DNA from: Desulfoprunum sp.
Lineage (GTDB): Bacteria > Desulfobacterota > Desulfobulbia > Desulfobulbales > Desulfocapsaceae
DNA length: 22,168 nt
Direction: 5' to 3'
NCBI GenBank assembly: GCA_030696435.1
Contig: JAUYSF010000277.1
Coordinates: 1-22,168 of the forward strand
Shown here: piece by piece, positions 15,454-22,168 of the stretch
How the letters are laid out: every line of letters begins with the position of its first letter
How positions within the stretch are numbered: position 1 is the first letter of the stretch
The notes under the pieces: generated by a model
The model's database searches: none
What the model saw: only the letters and a program-made list of their open reading frames with translations
What the model was told of the DNA's origin: nothing
Program-made: the position numbers and the translations under genes

Positions 15454-16643
15454 GCCCGACGATAGTCCTCAATTTTATTGATCAACTTGGGTATTACCTC
15501 GTACAGGTCACCCACAATACCGAAATCGGCGACGTCAAATATTGATGCATGGGCGTCCCGATTGATTGCCACAATTGTCTCCGATGACTGCATCCCGGCG
15601 ACGTGCTGAACAGCGCCCGAAATACCACAGGCGATATAGAGTTTGGGGGCGACAGTCTTACCTGTCTGACCGACCTGATGCGGATAGGGGATCCAACCTG
15701 CGTCAACAACCGCCCGTGATGCCGAGATATTGGCCCCGAGTGTGTCGGCAAGTTTTTGTAACAGCTCAAACCCCTTCGGGTTTTCCAGACCGCGTCCGCC
15801 TGAAACGAGAATATCAGCCTCCTGGATATTCACATTGCTTCCCTGGGACATGACCTCTTCAACGACACGAATACGGCTCTGCAATTGCAAAGACGTGGGG
15901 ATAACATCAATGATCTGGCCAACTCTCTCAGCGTTATATTCAAGCGACTGCATTACATGTGGACGCACGGTTGCCATTTGGGGACGAGATGACGGACAGA
16001 CGATGGTCGCCATGATATTTCCGCCAAAGGCCGGGCGAGTCTGCATCAAGGCGCCGTCTTCGTCACGGATATCAAGACCGGTGCAATCAGCCGTCAGCCC
16101 GGCATTCAGCGTTGTGGCAACACCCGGGATAAACGAGCGGCCGATGGCTGTGGCTCCGGCGAGAACAATCTCCGGGCGATGTTCCTTCACTAGGGCAGTG
16201 ACCAGCTTGGCGTAACAGTCTTCGGAAAAATGCCGTAGCTTTTCATGATCGAGCCGGAATACTTTATCAGCCCCATGGGCTATCAGAGATTTGGCGGTCT
16301 CGCCGGTGTCATGTCCAATCAGAATCGCGCTGAGCTGTACTCCTCTCCTGTCTGCAAGACGTCGACCGACACCAAGAAGCTCAAGCGCCACCGAGGCAAG
16401 CACTCCCTGCCGAAATTCACAATAGACCCAGACACCGGACCAAGAAGCAAGATCAACCTGCACCGATTTTTCCGTCCCCTCCAGTGCCAGGGCGGCCACA
16501 TCACAGCTCTCCACACAAGCGCCACATAAGGTGCAGGAATCACCGACAACTGCAATCCCATTCTCAATCTCAATCGCAGAGAAAGGACACTGGCCCACAC
16601 AGATCCCGCATCCGATACAGAGATCTTCATTGACTTTCAACAT
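15450..16643 (-). CDS. etfA: Electron transfer flavoprotein alpha subunit with N-terminal two-[4Fe-4S] ferredoxin domain
   Basis: This 397-residue protein is EtfA with an extra N-terminal domain. Residues 1-60 hold two ferredoxin motifs: CIGCGICVGQCP (Cys9, 12, 15, 19) and CTLCGACVESCD (Cys37, 40, 43, 47). The EtfA core follows, and the C-terminal FAD domain has SRAVVDAGWIPYPHQVG and LYIACGISGAVQH. Such fused EtfA subunits are known in anaerobes, for example CarE of Acetobacterium, where they accompany flavin-based electron bifurcation. AGGAGA lies nine bases before the ATG. It is 21 bases downstream of etfB and its stop overlaps the fabG start. It probably pairs with EtfB and the neighbouring acyl-CoA dehydrogenase. 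Bifurcation is inferred, not shown. Confidence 0.92.
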   Translation of the reverse strand: MLKVNEDLCIGCGICVGQCPFSAIEIENGIAVVGDSCTLCGACVESCDVAALALEGTEKSVQVDLASWSGVWVYCEFRQGVLASVALELLGVGRRLADRRGVQLSAILIGHDTGETAKSLIAHGADKVFRLDHEKLRHFSEDCYAKLVTALVKEHRPEIVLAGATAIGRSFIPGVATTLNAGLTADCTGLDIRDEDGALMQTRPAFGGNIMATIVCPSSRPQMATVRPHVMQSLEYNAERVGQIIDVIPTSLQLQSRIRVVEEVMSQGSNVNIQEADILVSGGRGLENPKGFELLQKLADTLGANISASRAVVDAGWIPYPHQVGQTGKTVAPKLYIACGISGAVQHVAGMQSSETIVAINRDAHASIFDVADFGIVGDLYEVIPKLINKIEDYRRA

Positions 16644-16664
16644 TTCAGAATTCTCCTGCGGTGA

Positions 16665-17444
16665 CTATAAGTACGGAGCAAGCTTGACCACAAGCTGTGC
16701 AATCTGTTCATCAAGGTTCCCTGCAAAAACTGCCTTCTCACCTCTGGCCTGAGGTGGAAATACCTTCATGACCTGGGTGGGAGAACCCGGAAGGCCTATA
16801 CAGCGGGGATCCGCACCGATATCCGCAGCCGTCATCCTCTTGATCTGGGCCTTTTTTGCCTTCATCTTGCCCTTCAAGGAGGGGACTCTGGGTTCATTGA
16901 TATCTTTAACCACGGTCAGCAAGACTGGCAACTCGGTTTCCACGACATCATACCCATCATCCATCATCCTCTCGACCACAATCTCCTTGCCAGCCACCTG
17001 GCGAATCTTCTGGACACAGGCGATACAGGGGATATCAAGTCGCATGGCGAGTCCCGGACCTACCTGGGCAGTATCCCCATCGATCGCCTGCTTACCGCAG
17101 AGGATGAGATCGAAGGTCCCTATTGTTCTGACAGCTTTTTCAAGGGTATAGGCGGTCGCCCATGTGTCAGCACCGGCAAATGCCCTGTCGGAAATCAGTA
17201 CGGCTTGATCAGCACCGCAGGAGATTGCCTGACGTAGGACCTCTTCGGCTTGAGGCGGACCCATAGTTATGACCGTCACTTCACCACCATGCACCTCGAC
17301 AAGGCGTACAGCCTCCTCAAGAGCATACTGATCGTAGGGGTTCATAATCGACTCAACCCCTTCTCGCGCTAGCGTATTGGTCACAGTATCCAGGTGGACA
17401 TCCTTTGCGTCCGGAACCTGTTTAACACAGACAATAATATTCAT
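16665..17444 (-). CDS. etfB: Electron transfer flavoprotein beta subunit
   Basis: This 259-residue protein is the partner of EtfA. Recognisable blocks are NIIVCVKQVPD at the start, IMNPYDQYALEEAVRL, VTVITMGPPQAEE, DRAFAGADTWATAYTL and GKQAIDGDTAQVGPGLA. These last blocks resemble EtfB proteins of anaerobic bifurcating systems such as Clostridium Bcd-Etf more than those of aerobic respiratory Etf, which is my reading from memory. The ATG has only a weak ribosome site (AGGTT). It lies 84 bases after the acyl-CoA dehydrogenase gene and 21 before etfA. Whether it binds FAD with NADH access (bifurcating) or AMP (plain Etf) needs a structural alignment. Confidence 0.93.
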   Translation of the reverse strand: MNIIVCVKQVPDAKDVHLDTVTNTLAREGVESIMNPYDQYALEEAVRLVEVHGGEVTVITMGPPQAEEVLRQAISCGADQAVLISDRAFAGADTWATAYTLEKAVRTIGTFDLILCGKQAIDGDTAQVGPGLAMRLDIPCIACVQKIRQVAGKEIVVERMMDDGYDVVETELPVLLTVVKDINEPRVPSLKGKMKAKKAQIKRMTAADIGADPRCIGLPGSPTQVMKVFPPQARGEKAVFAGNLDEQIAQLVVKLAPYL

Positions 17445-17528
17445 TGCAATAACCTGTTCAATTCTTTTCTGACTCTTATTCTTCTGAGCAAAGGTCTTGT
17501 CGTTACCTGGTAAAAAGGGGCTCTGCTA

Positions 17529-18680
17529 TTACTGGGCATATTCCCGATTGAGTTCCTGGCCGACAACATTGCGCTGAATCTGGTTTGTGCCTTCATAGAT
17601 CTGCAGGATCTTGGCATCACGCATCATTTTTTCCACCGGATATTCACACATATAGCCGTATCCACCCATGACCTGAACGGCATCGGTCGTCACCTTCATA
17701 GCAATGTCCGTGGCAAAAACCTTGCACATGGAAGAGGCCTTAGACATGTCTTTCGGATGGGCATCAATGTGCTTTGCTGCACTGTAAACCAGAGCCCGCG
17801 CTGCCTCAATCCCGATGGCCATGTCCGCCAGCATATGTTGAACCGCTTGGAATGCCATGATTGGTTTACCAAATTGTACCCGTTGTTTGGCATACCGTGC
17901 GGCGGCGTCAAGTGCGCCCTGGGCGAGTCCGACTCCAAGGGCGGCAATTCCCGGCCTTGAAGAATCGAGCGTCTTCATAACCGTGATAAAGCCTGATCCC
18001 TGTTTGCCGATAATTCTGTCCTTGGGAATACGGCAATCTTTAAAAATGAGCTCTGTCGTTGATGAAGCCCGGATCCCCATTTTTTTCTCTTTCGGCCCAC
18101 AGGAGAAGCCCGGATCCCCAGCCTCAACAACAAACATGGAGGCGCCACGCGGTCCTTTGCTGCGATCGGTGATAGCGACTACTGTATAAATATCGGCCTC
18201 ACCACCGTTGGTAATCCATTGTTTCGTGCCATTGAGCACCCATGCATCACCATCGAGCACAGCCGTGGTCTGAATGCCTGAGGCATCCGACCCGGCATTC
18301 GCTTCGGTCAGGCCAAAGGCCGCAAATTTTCGCCCTGAGGCGACATCGGGCAGATATCGCTGCTTCATCTCCTCCGAGCCTGAGATGAGGATCGGATAGA
18401 TCCCCAGTGAGCTGGCAGCAAAGGCTGTAGCTACACCGATACAACCTCGCCCGAGCTGTTCCAGAGCCAGGACGATATCAAAACAGCCTCCGCCAAATCC
18501 ACCATATTCCTCAGGAATAGGAACACCAAACAGATCAGCTCGAGCCATTTCATTGAGTATCGCCCGAGGAAATTCATGTTTTTCATCAAGTTCGGCGCGT
18601 TGGGGAATAATCCGCTCATCAGTTATCTGTCGAGCAATATCGACAATCATAACTTGTTCTTCAGATAAAAAATAATCCAT
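17529..18680 (-). CDS. Acyl-CoA dehydrogenase family flavoenzyme
   Basis: This 383-residue enzyme has the full acyl-CoA dehydrogenase fold: N-terminal helices (1-120), a beta domain with FGLTEANAGSDASG (FAD contact) and WITNGG, and a C-terminal four-helix domain ending IYEGTNQIQRNVVG. Glu363 in YEGT is the likely catalytic base, as in short- and medium-chain enzymes such as butyryl-CoA dehydrogenase. AGGAGAG is five bases before the ATG. It sits between fabH (115-base gap with a hairpin) and etfB, in the order dehydrogenase-EtfB-EtfA seen in CarCDE. It either oxidises acyl-CoA or, run backwards, reduces an enoyl-thioester. Its place inside a fab operon favours a reductive role, but that is inference and the substrate is unknown. 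Confidence 0.93.
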   Translation of the reverse strand: MDYFLSEEQVMIVDIARQITDERIIPQRAELDEKHEFPRAILNEMARADLFGVPIPEEYGGFGGGCFDIVLALEQLGRGCIGVATAFAASSLGIYPILISGSEEMKQRYLPDVASGRKFAAFGLTEANAGSDASGIQTTAVLDGDAWVLNGTKQWITNGGEADIYTVVAITDRSKGPRGASMFVVEAGDPGFSCGPKEKKMGIRASSTTELIFKDCRIPKDRIIGKQGSGFITVMKTLDSSRPGIAALGVGLAQGALDAAARYAKQRVQFGKPIMAFQAVQHMLADMAIGIEAARALVYSAAKHIDAHPKDMSKASSMCKVFATDIAMKVTTDAVQVMGGYGYMCEYPVEKMMRDAKILQIYEGTNQIQRNVVGQELNREYAQ

Positions 18681-18756
18681 AATTCTCTCCTGTTGAGAAG
18701 CCGTCAGGAAATAGCCATCACATTTCTGACTCTTTCGCTACAGCTCCATAGCCGGT

Positions 18757-18771
18757 CGCGGCATTGCCGCG
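18757..18771. repeat. GC-rich hairpin between fabH and the acyl-CoA dehydrogenase gene
   Basis: CGCGGCA-T-TGCCGCG is a perfect inverted repeat with 7-base arms around one base, forming at least a 5-base-pair stem with a 5-base loop. It begins 24 bases after the fabH stop. No T-run follows on the minus (operon) strand, so it is not a normal terminator. It could protect the 3' end of an upstream mRNA segment or tune read-through. Confidence 0.5.
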
Positions 18772-18795
18772 TTACGGTCTTTTTTGCACACCGGC

Positions 18796-19770
18796 TTACC
18801 ATTTAATCAGGGTTGCGCCCCAAGTAAGACCACCCCCGAAAGTACAAAATAAAATCGTATCTCCTGCAGAAATGCGCCCTTCCCTCTTCGCCTCATCCAA
18901 GGCAATTGGTATGGAGGCCGCAGAAGTATTACCATACTCAGCAACGTTGATAAATACTTTTTCTTTTGGAATTTCAAGTCTTTCTATTAAGTTATTAAGA
19001 ATACGGATGTTTGCCTGATGGGGAATGACCAGCTTCACGGAATCAAGTGAAATCTGCTCCTTTGCCAGCAACCCCCGCACGGCATCTTCCATGGCCTTGA
19101 CTGCATACTTAAAGATCTCCCGACCTTCCATGATGATATGACTTCCAGGATTTTCTTCAATGCACAGCTCAGGATTGTTGCTTTTCGGGGCATGCATGTA
19201 TAACAACTTCCAGAGGTTACCGTCAGAAAAAAAGTTAGAGCCGATATAGCCGCAATCGCCCTCCTGATGGCCAATAATCACCGCTCCCGCCCCATCACCA
19301 AAGAGGATACAGGTATTCCGATCCGCCCAGTTCAGTCGGGCTGAGAGAACCTCCGCACCGACAATCAGAATTTTCTTCTCGCTATCGGCACGGACATATT
19401 TATCGCCCAGATCAAGGGCATAGAGAAATCCTGAGCAAGCGGCATTCACATCATAGGCAAAGGCCTTGGTAGCCCCCAGCTCTTTCTGCACAAAACAGGC
19501 ACAGGACGGCATAAGCATGTGCGAACTGATAGTGGCAACGACTATAATATCAAGTTCTTTTGCATCTATACCAGACATCAGAAGGGCCTTTCTGGATGCT
19601 TCGGTGGCTAGGTTGTACGTCTGCTCGCCCTTTCCGCTTATGCGTCGAGCATTGATCCCGGTCCTGCTCTGAATCCACTCGGCAGAGGTATCAACAATCT
19701 CTTCCAAGTCGTGATTGGTGACTATTTTCTCAGGCAGACATGAACCAGTGCCCAGGATTACTGTTCCCAT
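18796..19770 (-). CDS. fabH: 3-oxoacyl-ACP synthase III (KAS III)
   Basis: This 324-residue enzyme starts fatty-acid synthesis by condensing acetyl-CoA (or a branched or short acyl-CoA) with malonyl-ACP. The catalytic triad is Cys112 in DVNAACSGF, His251 in IPHQANIRI, and Asn281 in EYGNTSAASIP, and the N-terminal block TSAEWIQSRTGINARR is typical. GGAG lies six bases before the ATG. The gene overlaps the plsX stop codon by one base (TAATG), so translation is coupled. The starter substrate cannot be read from sequence alone. Confidence 0.97.
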   Translation of the reverse strand: MGTVILGTGSCLPEKIVTNHDLEEIVDTSAEWIQSRTGINARRISGKGEQTYNLATEASRKALLMSGIDAKELDIIVVATISSHMLMPSCACFVQKELGATKAFAYDVNAACSGFLYALDLGDKYVRADSEKKILIVGAEVLSARLNWADRNTCILFGDGAGAVIIGHQEGDCGYIGSNFFSDGNLWKLLYMHAPKSNNPELCIEENPGSHIIMEGREIFKYAVKAMEDAVRGLLAKEQISLDSVKLVIPHQANIRILNNLIERLEIPKEKVFINVAEYGNTSAASIPIALDEAKREGRISAGDTILFCTFGGGLTWGATLIKW

Positions 19771-20789
19771 TACGACTCCATCAGCATATCATTGCCATCT
19801 GCGGCAAGGCTCTTGAGAATATCATTATTGACATTATTCTTGACCATCTTGATGGCTTCGAGAATTGCATTTTTTATAGCCTGGGCATTAGACTTCCCAT
19901 GGCAGATAATGCCTGTCCCGTTGATTCCCAGAAGCGGTGCTCCACCGTATTCGGCGTAATCGACCCGCTTTTTAAAGGCCCGGAAAGCAGGACGTGCCAA
20001 CAGATAGCCTATCTTGGCAGGAAAAGATTTGAGGATTTCATTCCTGAGCATCTGCATGGCAGCCTCGGCCAATCCCTCACTCACTTTCAGGCAGATATTT
20101 CCAACAAAACCGTCACAGACGATGACATCGACATTGCCCTGAAAGACATCGCGCCCCTCAACGTTCCCGATAAAATTCAGAGAGCTGTTTTTCAGGAGTG
20201 CATATGTCTCCTTGACCAAGAGATTGCCCTTCCCACCCTCTTCACCAATAGTAAGAAGACCTATACGAGGTTCAGCAATGTCAAATATTCGAGAGAAGCA
20301 CGAGGCCATAACGGCAAACTGATACAGGTGCAAAGGTCTGCAATCGACATTTGCGCCAACATCCATGAGTACCACCGGTTTTTTGAGAGTGGGAAAAAAG
20401 GAAGCTATCCCCGGCCGAGAAACACCTGTCAGACGACCGAGCACTCGCACTGCTGCAGCCATAGTTGCCCCCGAATTACCGGCACTGACTGCAGCATCTG
20501 CCTCGCCCTTGCGGACAAGATCGAATGCAACCATTATGGAAGAGTCTTTTTTCTTGCGGACTGCATCAACAGGATGCTCATTCATCTCTACAACCTGCGA
20601 AGAATGAACAATCTGTATGAGCGATTCCGTCTTTGCGTCAGGAGAAATTTTATCGAGGTGTGATCGCAGAAGGACTTCGTCTCCCACCAGGCTGACCTTG
20701 ATCTGTGTCTGCTCAACGGCAAGTAATGCCCCGGCAATCAACTCCTCCGGGCCATGGTCTCCTCCCATGGCGTCCAGGGCAATGTGCAC
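19770..20789 (-). CDS. plsX: Phosphate acyltransferase PlsX
   Basis: This 339-residue peripheral membrane enzyme converts acyl-ACP and phosphate into acyl-phosphate, the donor used by PlsY in phospholipid synthesis. It starts with the family signature HIALDAMGGDHGPE and carries SAGNSGATMAAAV, RPGIASFFPT, LMDVGANVDCRP, FIGNVEGRDVF and CDGFVGNICLK, all typical. The start is GTG with AGGAGGT a few bases upstream. It follows rpmF by nine bases and overlaps fabH by one base, in the standard rpmF-plsX-fabH order. Confidence 0.97.
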   Translation of the reverse strand: MHIALDAMGGDHGPEELIAGALLAVEQTQIKVSLVGDEVLLRSHLDKISPDAKTESLIQIVHSSQVVEMNEHPVDAVRKKKDSSIMVAFDLVRKGEADAAVSAGNSGATMAAAVRVLGRLTGVSRPGIASFFPTLKKPVVLMDVGANVDCRPLHLYQFAVMASCFSRIFDIAEPRIGLLTIGEEGGKGNLLVKETYALLKNSSLNFIGNVEGRDVFQGNVDVIVCDGFVGNICLKVSEGLAEAAMQMLRNEILKSFPAKIGYLLARPAFRAFKKRVDYAEYGGAPLLGINGTGIICHGKSNAQAIKNAILEAIKMVKNNVNNDILKSLAADGNDMLMES

Positions 20790-20798
20790 AACGACCTC

Positions 20799-20987
20799 CT
20801 ACTCTATTTGAGCATCAAGAGTAAAAACCGTACGCCCCTTATATTTTCCACAACTGGCGCACAGGCGATGAGGCTCTTTCGGTTCCCCGCAATCGGCACA
20901 GAGTGAGACACCTGGCGCTTTCAGGCCATCATGAGACCGTCTTTTGTGGGTACGAGAGTGAGAATGTCTTCTTTTTGGCAGAGCCAT
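20799..20987 (-). CDS. rpmF: Ribosomal protein L32 (zinc-binding form)
   Basis: This 62-residue 50S protein starts ALPKRRHSHSRTHKRRSHDG and has two zinc-binding pairs, CADC (Cys30, Cys33) and CASC (Cys43, Cys46). It is the cysteine-containing type rather than the zinc-free form. I chose the ATG at 20987 because GGAGGT is five bases upstream; a TTG four codons earlier lies inside that ribosome site. It sits between yceD and plsX as in many proteobacteria. Confidence 0.96.
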   Translation of the reverse strand: MALPKRRHSHSRTHKRRSHDGLKAPGVSLCADCGEPKEPHRLCASCGKYKGRTVFTLDAQIE

Positions 20988-21033
20988 AATTACCTCCAAT
21001 AGGTATGTCGATATCGATGTAATCGAGTTTAAT

Positions 21034-21549
21034 TTATGCCTTCCGCAGTCTTTTCAAAACAGCGAAAGGTGAATTTGAACTGCTTGTCGAACAATCGCAG
21101 TTCTCATTTTTCAACAGTGCACCACAGACTGAGCATAGTCCCTGGCAATCTTCAGCACAAAGAGTCCTTACAGGCACAGCAAGGAGAACCTGTTCCCTAA
21201 AAATCATATCCAAATCAATGACGGGATCCTTGAGGTAGAGTGTATTGCAGTCCTCGGTACTACACTCAAGCTCCGACATTTCAGGATTATTCTGCTCTTC
21301 GAGGGTGAGTATGTACTCAAACTCCTCTTGTATTCGGCTTTCCACAGGAACTCCGCATCGGTCACACGCCAGCAGTGCTGTAAACCGGACCACTCCCTTT
21401 AAATGCACCGTCTTGTTGGTCTTTTTACAGACCTCAAACTCGGCCAGCACGGGTTGACAGCAGACCAGTTCGTCCGCCGGAAACCAGGAGACTTCACTTA
21501 GGGAATAATGAGATTGCTCCTGAGAAATCTCAGCAAATGCCAATTTCAT
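21034..21549 (-). CDS. yceD: YceD/DUF177-family protein
   Basis: This 171-residue protein belongs to the DUF177/YceD family, whose members precede rpmF and have been linked to 23S rRNA or ribosome assembly. Two likely metal-binding cysteine sets are Cys62/Cys65 in ACDRCG and Cys131, 135, 139, 142 in LCAEDCQGLCSVCG. The middle is acidic. GAGGT is six bases before the ATG. It is the first gene of the cluster, 46 bases before rpmF. The role is inferred from its neighbours. Confidence 0.88.
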   Translation of the reverse strand: MKLAFAEISQEQSHYSLSEVSWFPADELVCCQPVLAEFEVCKKTNKTVHLKGVVRFTALLACDRCGVPVESRIQEEFEYILTLEEQNNPEMSELECSTEDCNTLYLKDPVIDLDMIFREQVLLAVPVRTLCAEDCQGLCSVCGALLKNENCDCSTSSSNSPFAVLKRLRKA

Positions 21550-21735
21550 CGATTACCTCAGTAAATGAACCACAGTTCGATTGAGAAACAAAAACTGCGA
21601 TGATAATAAATTTTGCCTAGAATGGCTAGAAAAAAATAGAAAAGGGGTTTGGACATTCAACCTCTCTTTGCGAACAGTCCTTCTCTGCAGACTGCGGTCC
21701 ATCTCCGAGCACGCTAGTCGAAACAGTACCCTTAC

Positions 21736-22168
21736 CTACATGATGCGGGCCAGACGCTCGGAACTCTTCTGCAGGCGCAGATGAGAAACAAGCAAGAACC
21801 TTGTCAAAATCTTCCAGGCCAATGCAGGATTCTGTTCCATCAGAATCTCGAGGGTTTTCCGCTCAAGAGAAAGCAGCCGGCAATTTTCAATAGCCACAAC
21901 TGTTGCTCCGCGTATCTGCCCTGGAACAACTGCGCCTTCCCCAACCGGAGCACCGGGATCAAGCAGTGCAACCACCTGCAATTTATCAGCAAAACCCGTG
22001 TTTTTCTGAACAGCAAGTCTTCCAGAGACAAGGAAATAGACGACAGAAGCAGACTCACCCGCCCGAAAGAGTGTGTTTCCGGCGGGCAGGTCCACTGGGA
22101 GAAGCATCGAATGTAAGGCCGGGAGATCTCCATCATCGAGAAATGGCAGAACACTGCGAATATCCTGA
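21736..22168 (-). CDS. Cyclic-nucleotide-binding-domain protein, partial (N-terminus beyond right edge)
   Basis: The minus-strand frame is open from the right edge of the window (first visible residues QDIRSVLPFLDDGD) to a stop at 21736; at least 143 residues are visible and the start is missing. It has a CRP-type jelly-roll domain: LPAGNTLFRAGESASVVYF, VSGRLAVQKN, LLDPGAPVGEGAVV and RGATVVAIENCRLLSLER. The chain stops about 25 residues after the usual C-helix (PALAWKILTRFLLVSHLRL), so it lacks a helix-turn-helix. It may regulate another protein or be a domain of a larger one. The ATG at 22107 is internal to the domain and is not the true start. Which nucleotide it binds, if any, is unknown. 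Confidence 0.82.
   Translation of the reverse strand, partial: QDIRSVLPFLDDGDLPALHSMLLPVDLPAGNTLFRAGESASVVYFLVSGRLAVQKNTGFADKLQVVALLDPGAPVGEGAVVPGQIRGATVVAIENCRLLSLERKTLEILMEQNPALAWKILTRFLLVSHLRLQKSSERLARIM

Noticed and set aside
19740..20663. A 307-codon plus-strand frame opposite plsX
   Set aside because: It lies fully antisense to an intact, well-conserved plsX and shows no family motif.

Overview
The window most likely comes from a strictly anaerobic deltaproteobacterium (Desulfobacterota), probably a sulfate reducer of the Desulfobulbales type. This is inferred from the gene set, not from a search. Clues are an MglA/MglB polarity pair, a small cysteine-rich protein with a PxxKW motif, an EtfA carrying a ferredoxin domain as in strict anaerobes, and a yceD-rpmF-plsX-fab cluster ending in rpiB with nrdR-ribD beyond. 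No tRNA, rRNA, CRISPR array, transposase or phage gene was seen.

Region 1 (1-3672, minus strand) is a three-gene unit: mglB-like roadblock protein, mglA-like GTPase, then a very long acidic repeat protein that runs off the left edge. Region 2 (about 3673-7162, plus strand) is a 0.6 kb AT-rich gap followed by tatD, yggS and ugd. A convergent minus-strand gene for a PxxKW cysteine-rich protein (7253-7501) follows, with an intrinsic terminator between it and ugd. Region 3 (7817-10681, plus strand) holds a lone pilC, an ihfA-type gene with its own promoter and strong terminator, and an orphan, diverged ParB-like gene that overlaps ribD tail to tail.

Region 4 (10663-22168, minus strand) is the core. 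Transcription order is: a truncated cyclic-nucleotide-binding-domain protein, yceD (DUF177), rpmF, plsX, fabH, acyl-CoA dehydrogenase, etfB, etfA with two 4Fe-4S motifs, fabG, acpP, fabF, rpiB, a terminator, then nrdR and ribD. In the familiar order plsX-fabH-fabD-fabG-acpP-fabF, the fabD slot is taken here by a complete acyl-CoA dehydrogenase/electron-transfer-flavoprotein module. The fabG start codon overlaps the etfA stop codon, so this module is wired into the fatty-acid operon. No fabD, fabZ or enoyl-ACP reductase (fabI/fabK/fabV) lies in the window.

The best candidate for something undescribed is that acd-etfBA module, whose layout resembles the CarCDE caffeyl-CoA reductase/Etf complex. 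It could supply flavin- and ferredoxin-linked enoyl-thioester reduction to fatty-acid synthesis. The second candidate is the MglA/MglB operon with its giant acidic repeat protein, which carries recurrent FF-centred motifs that could be docking sites.
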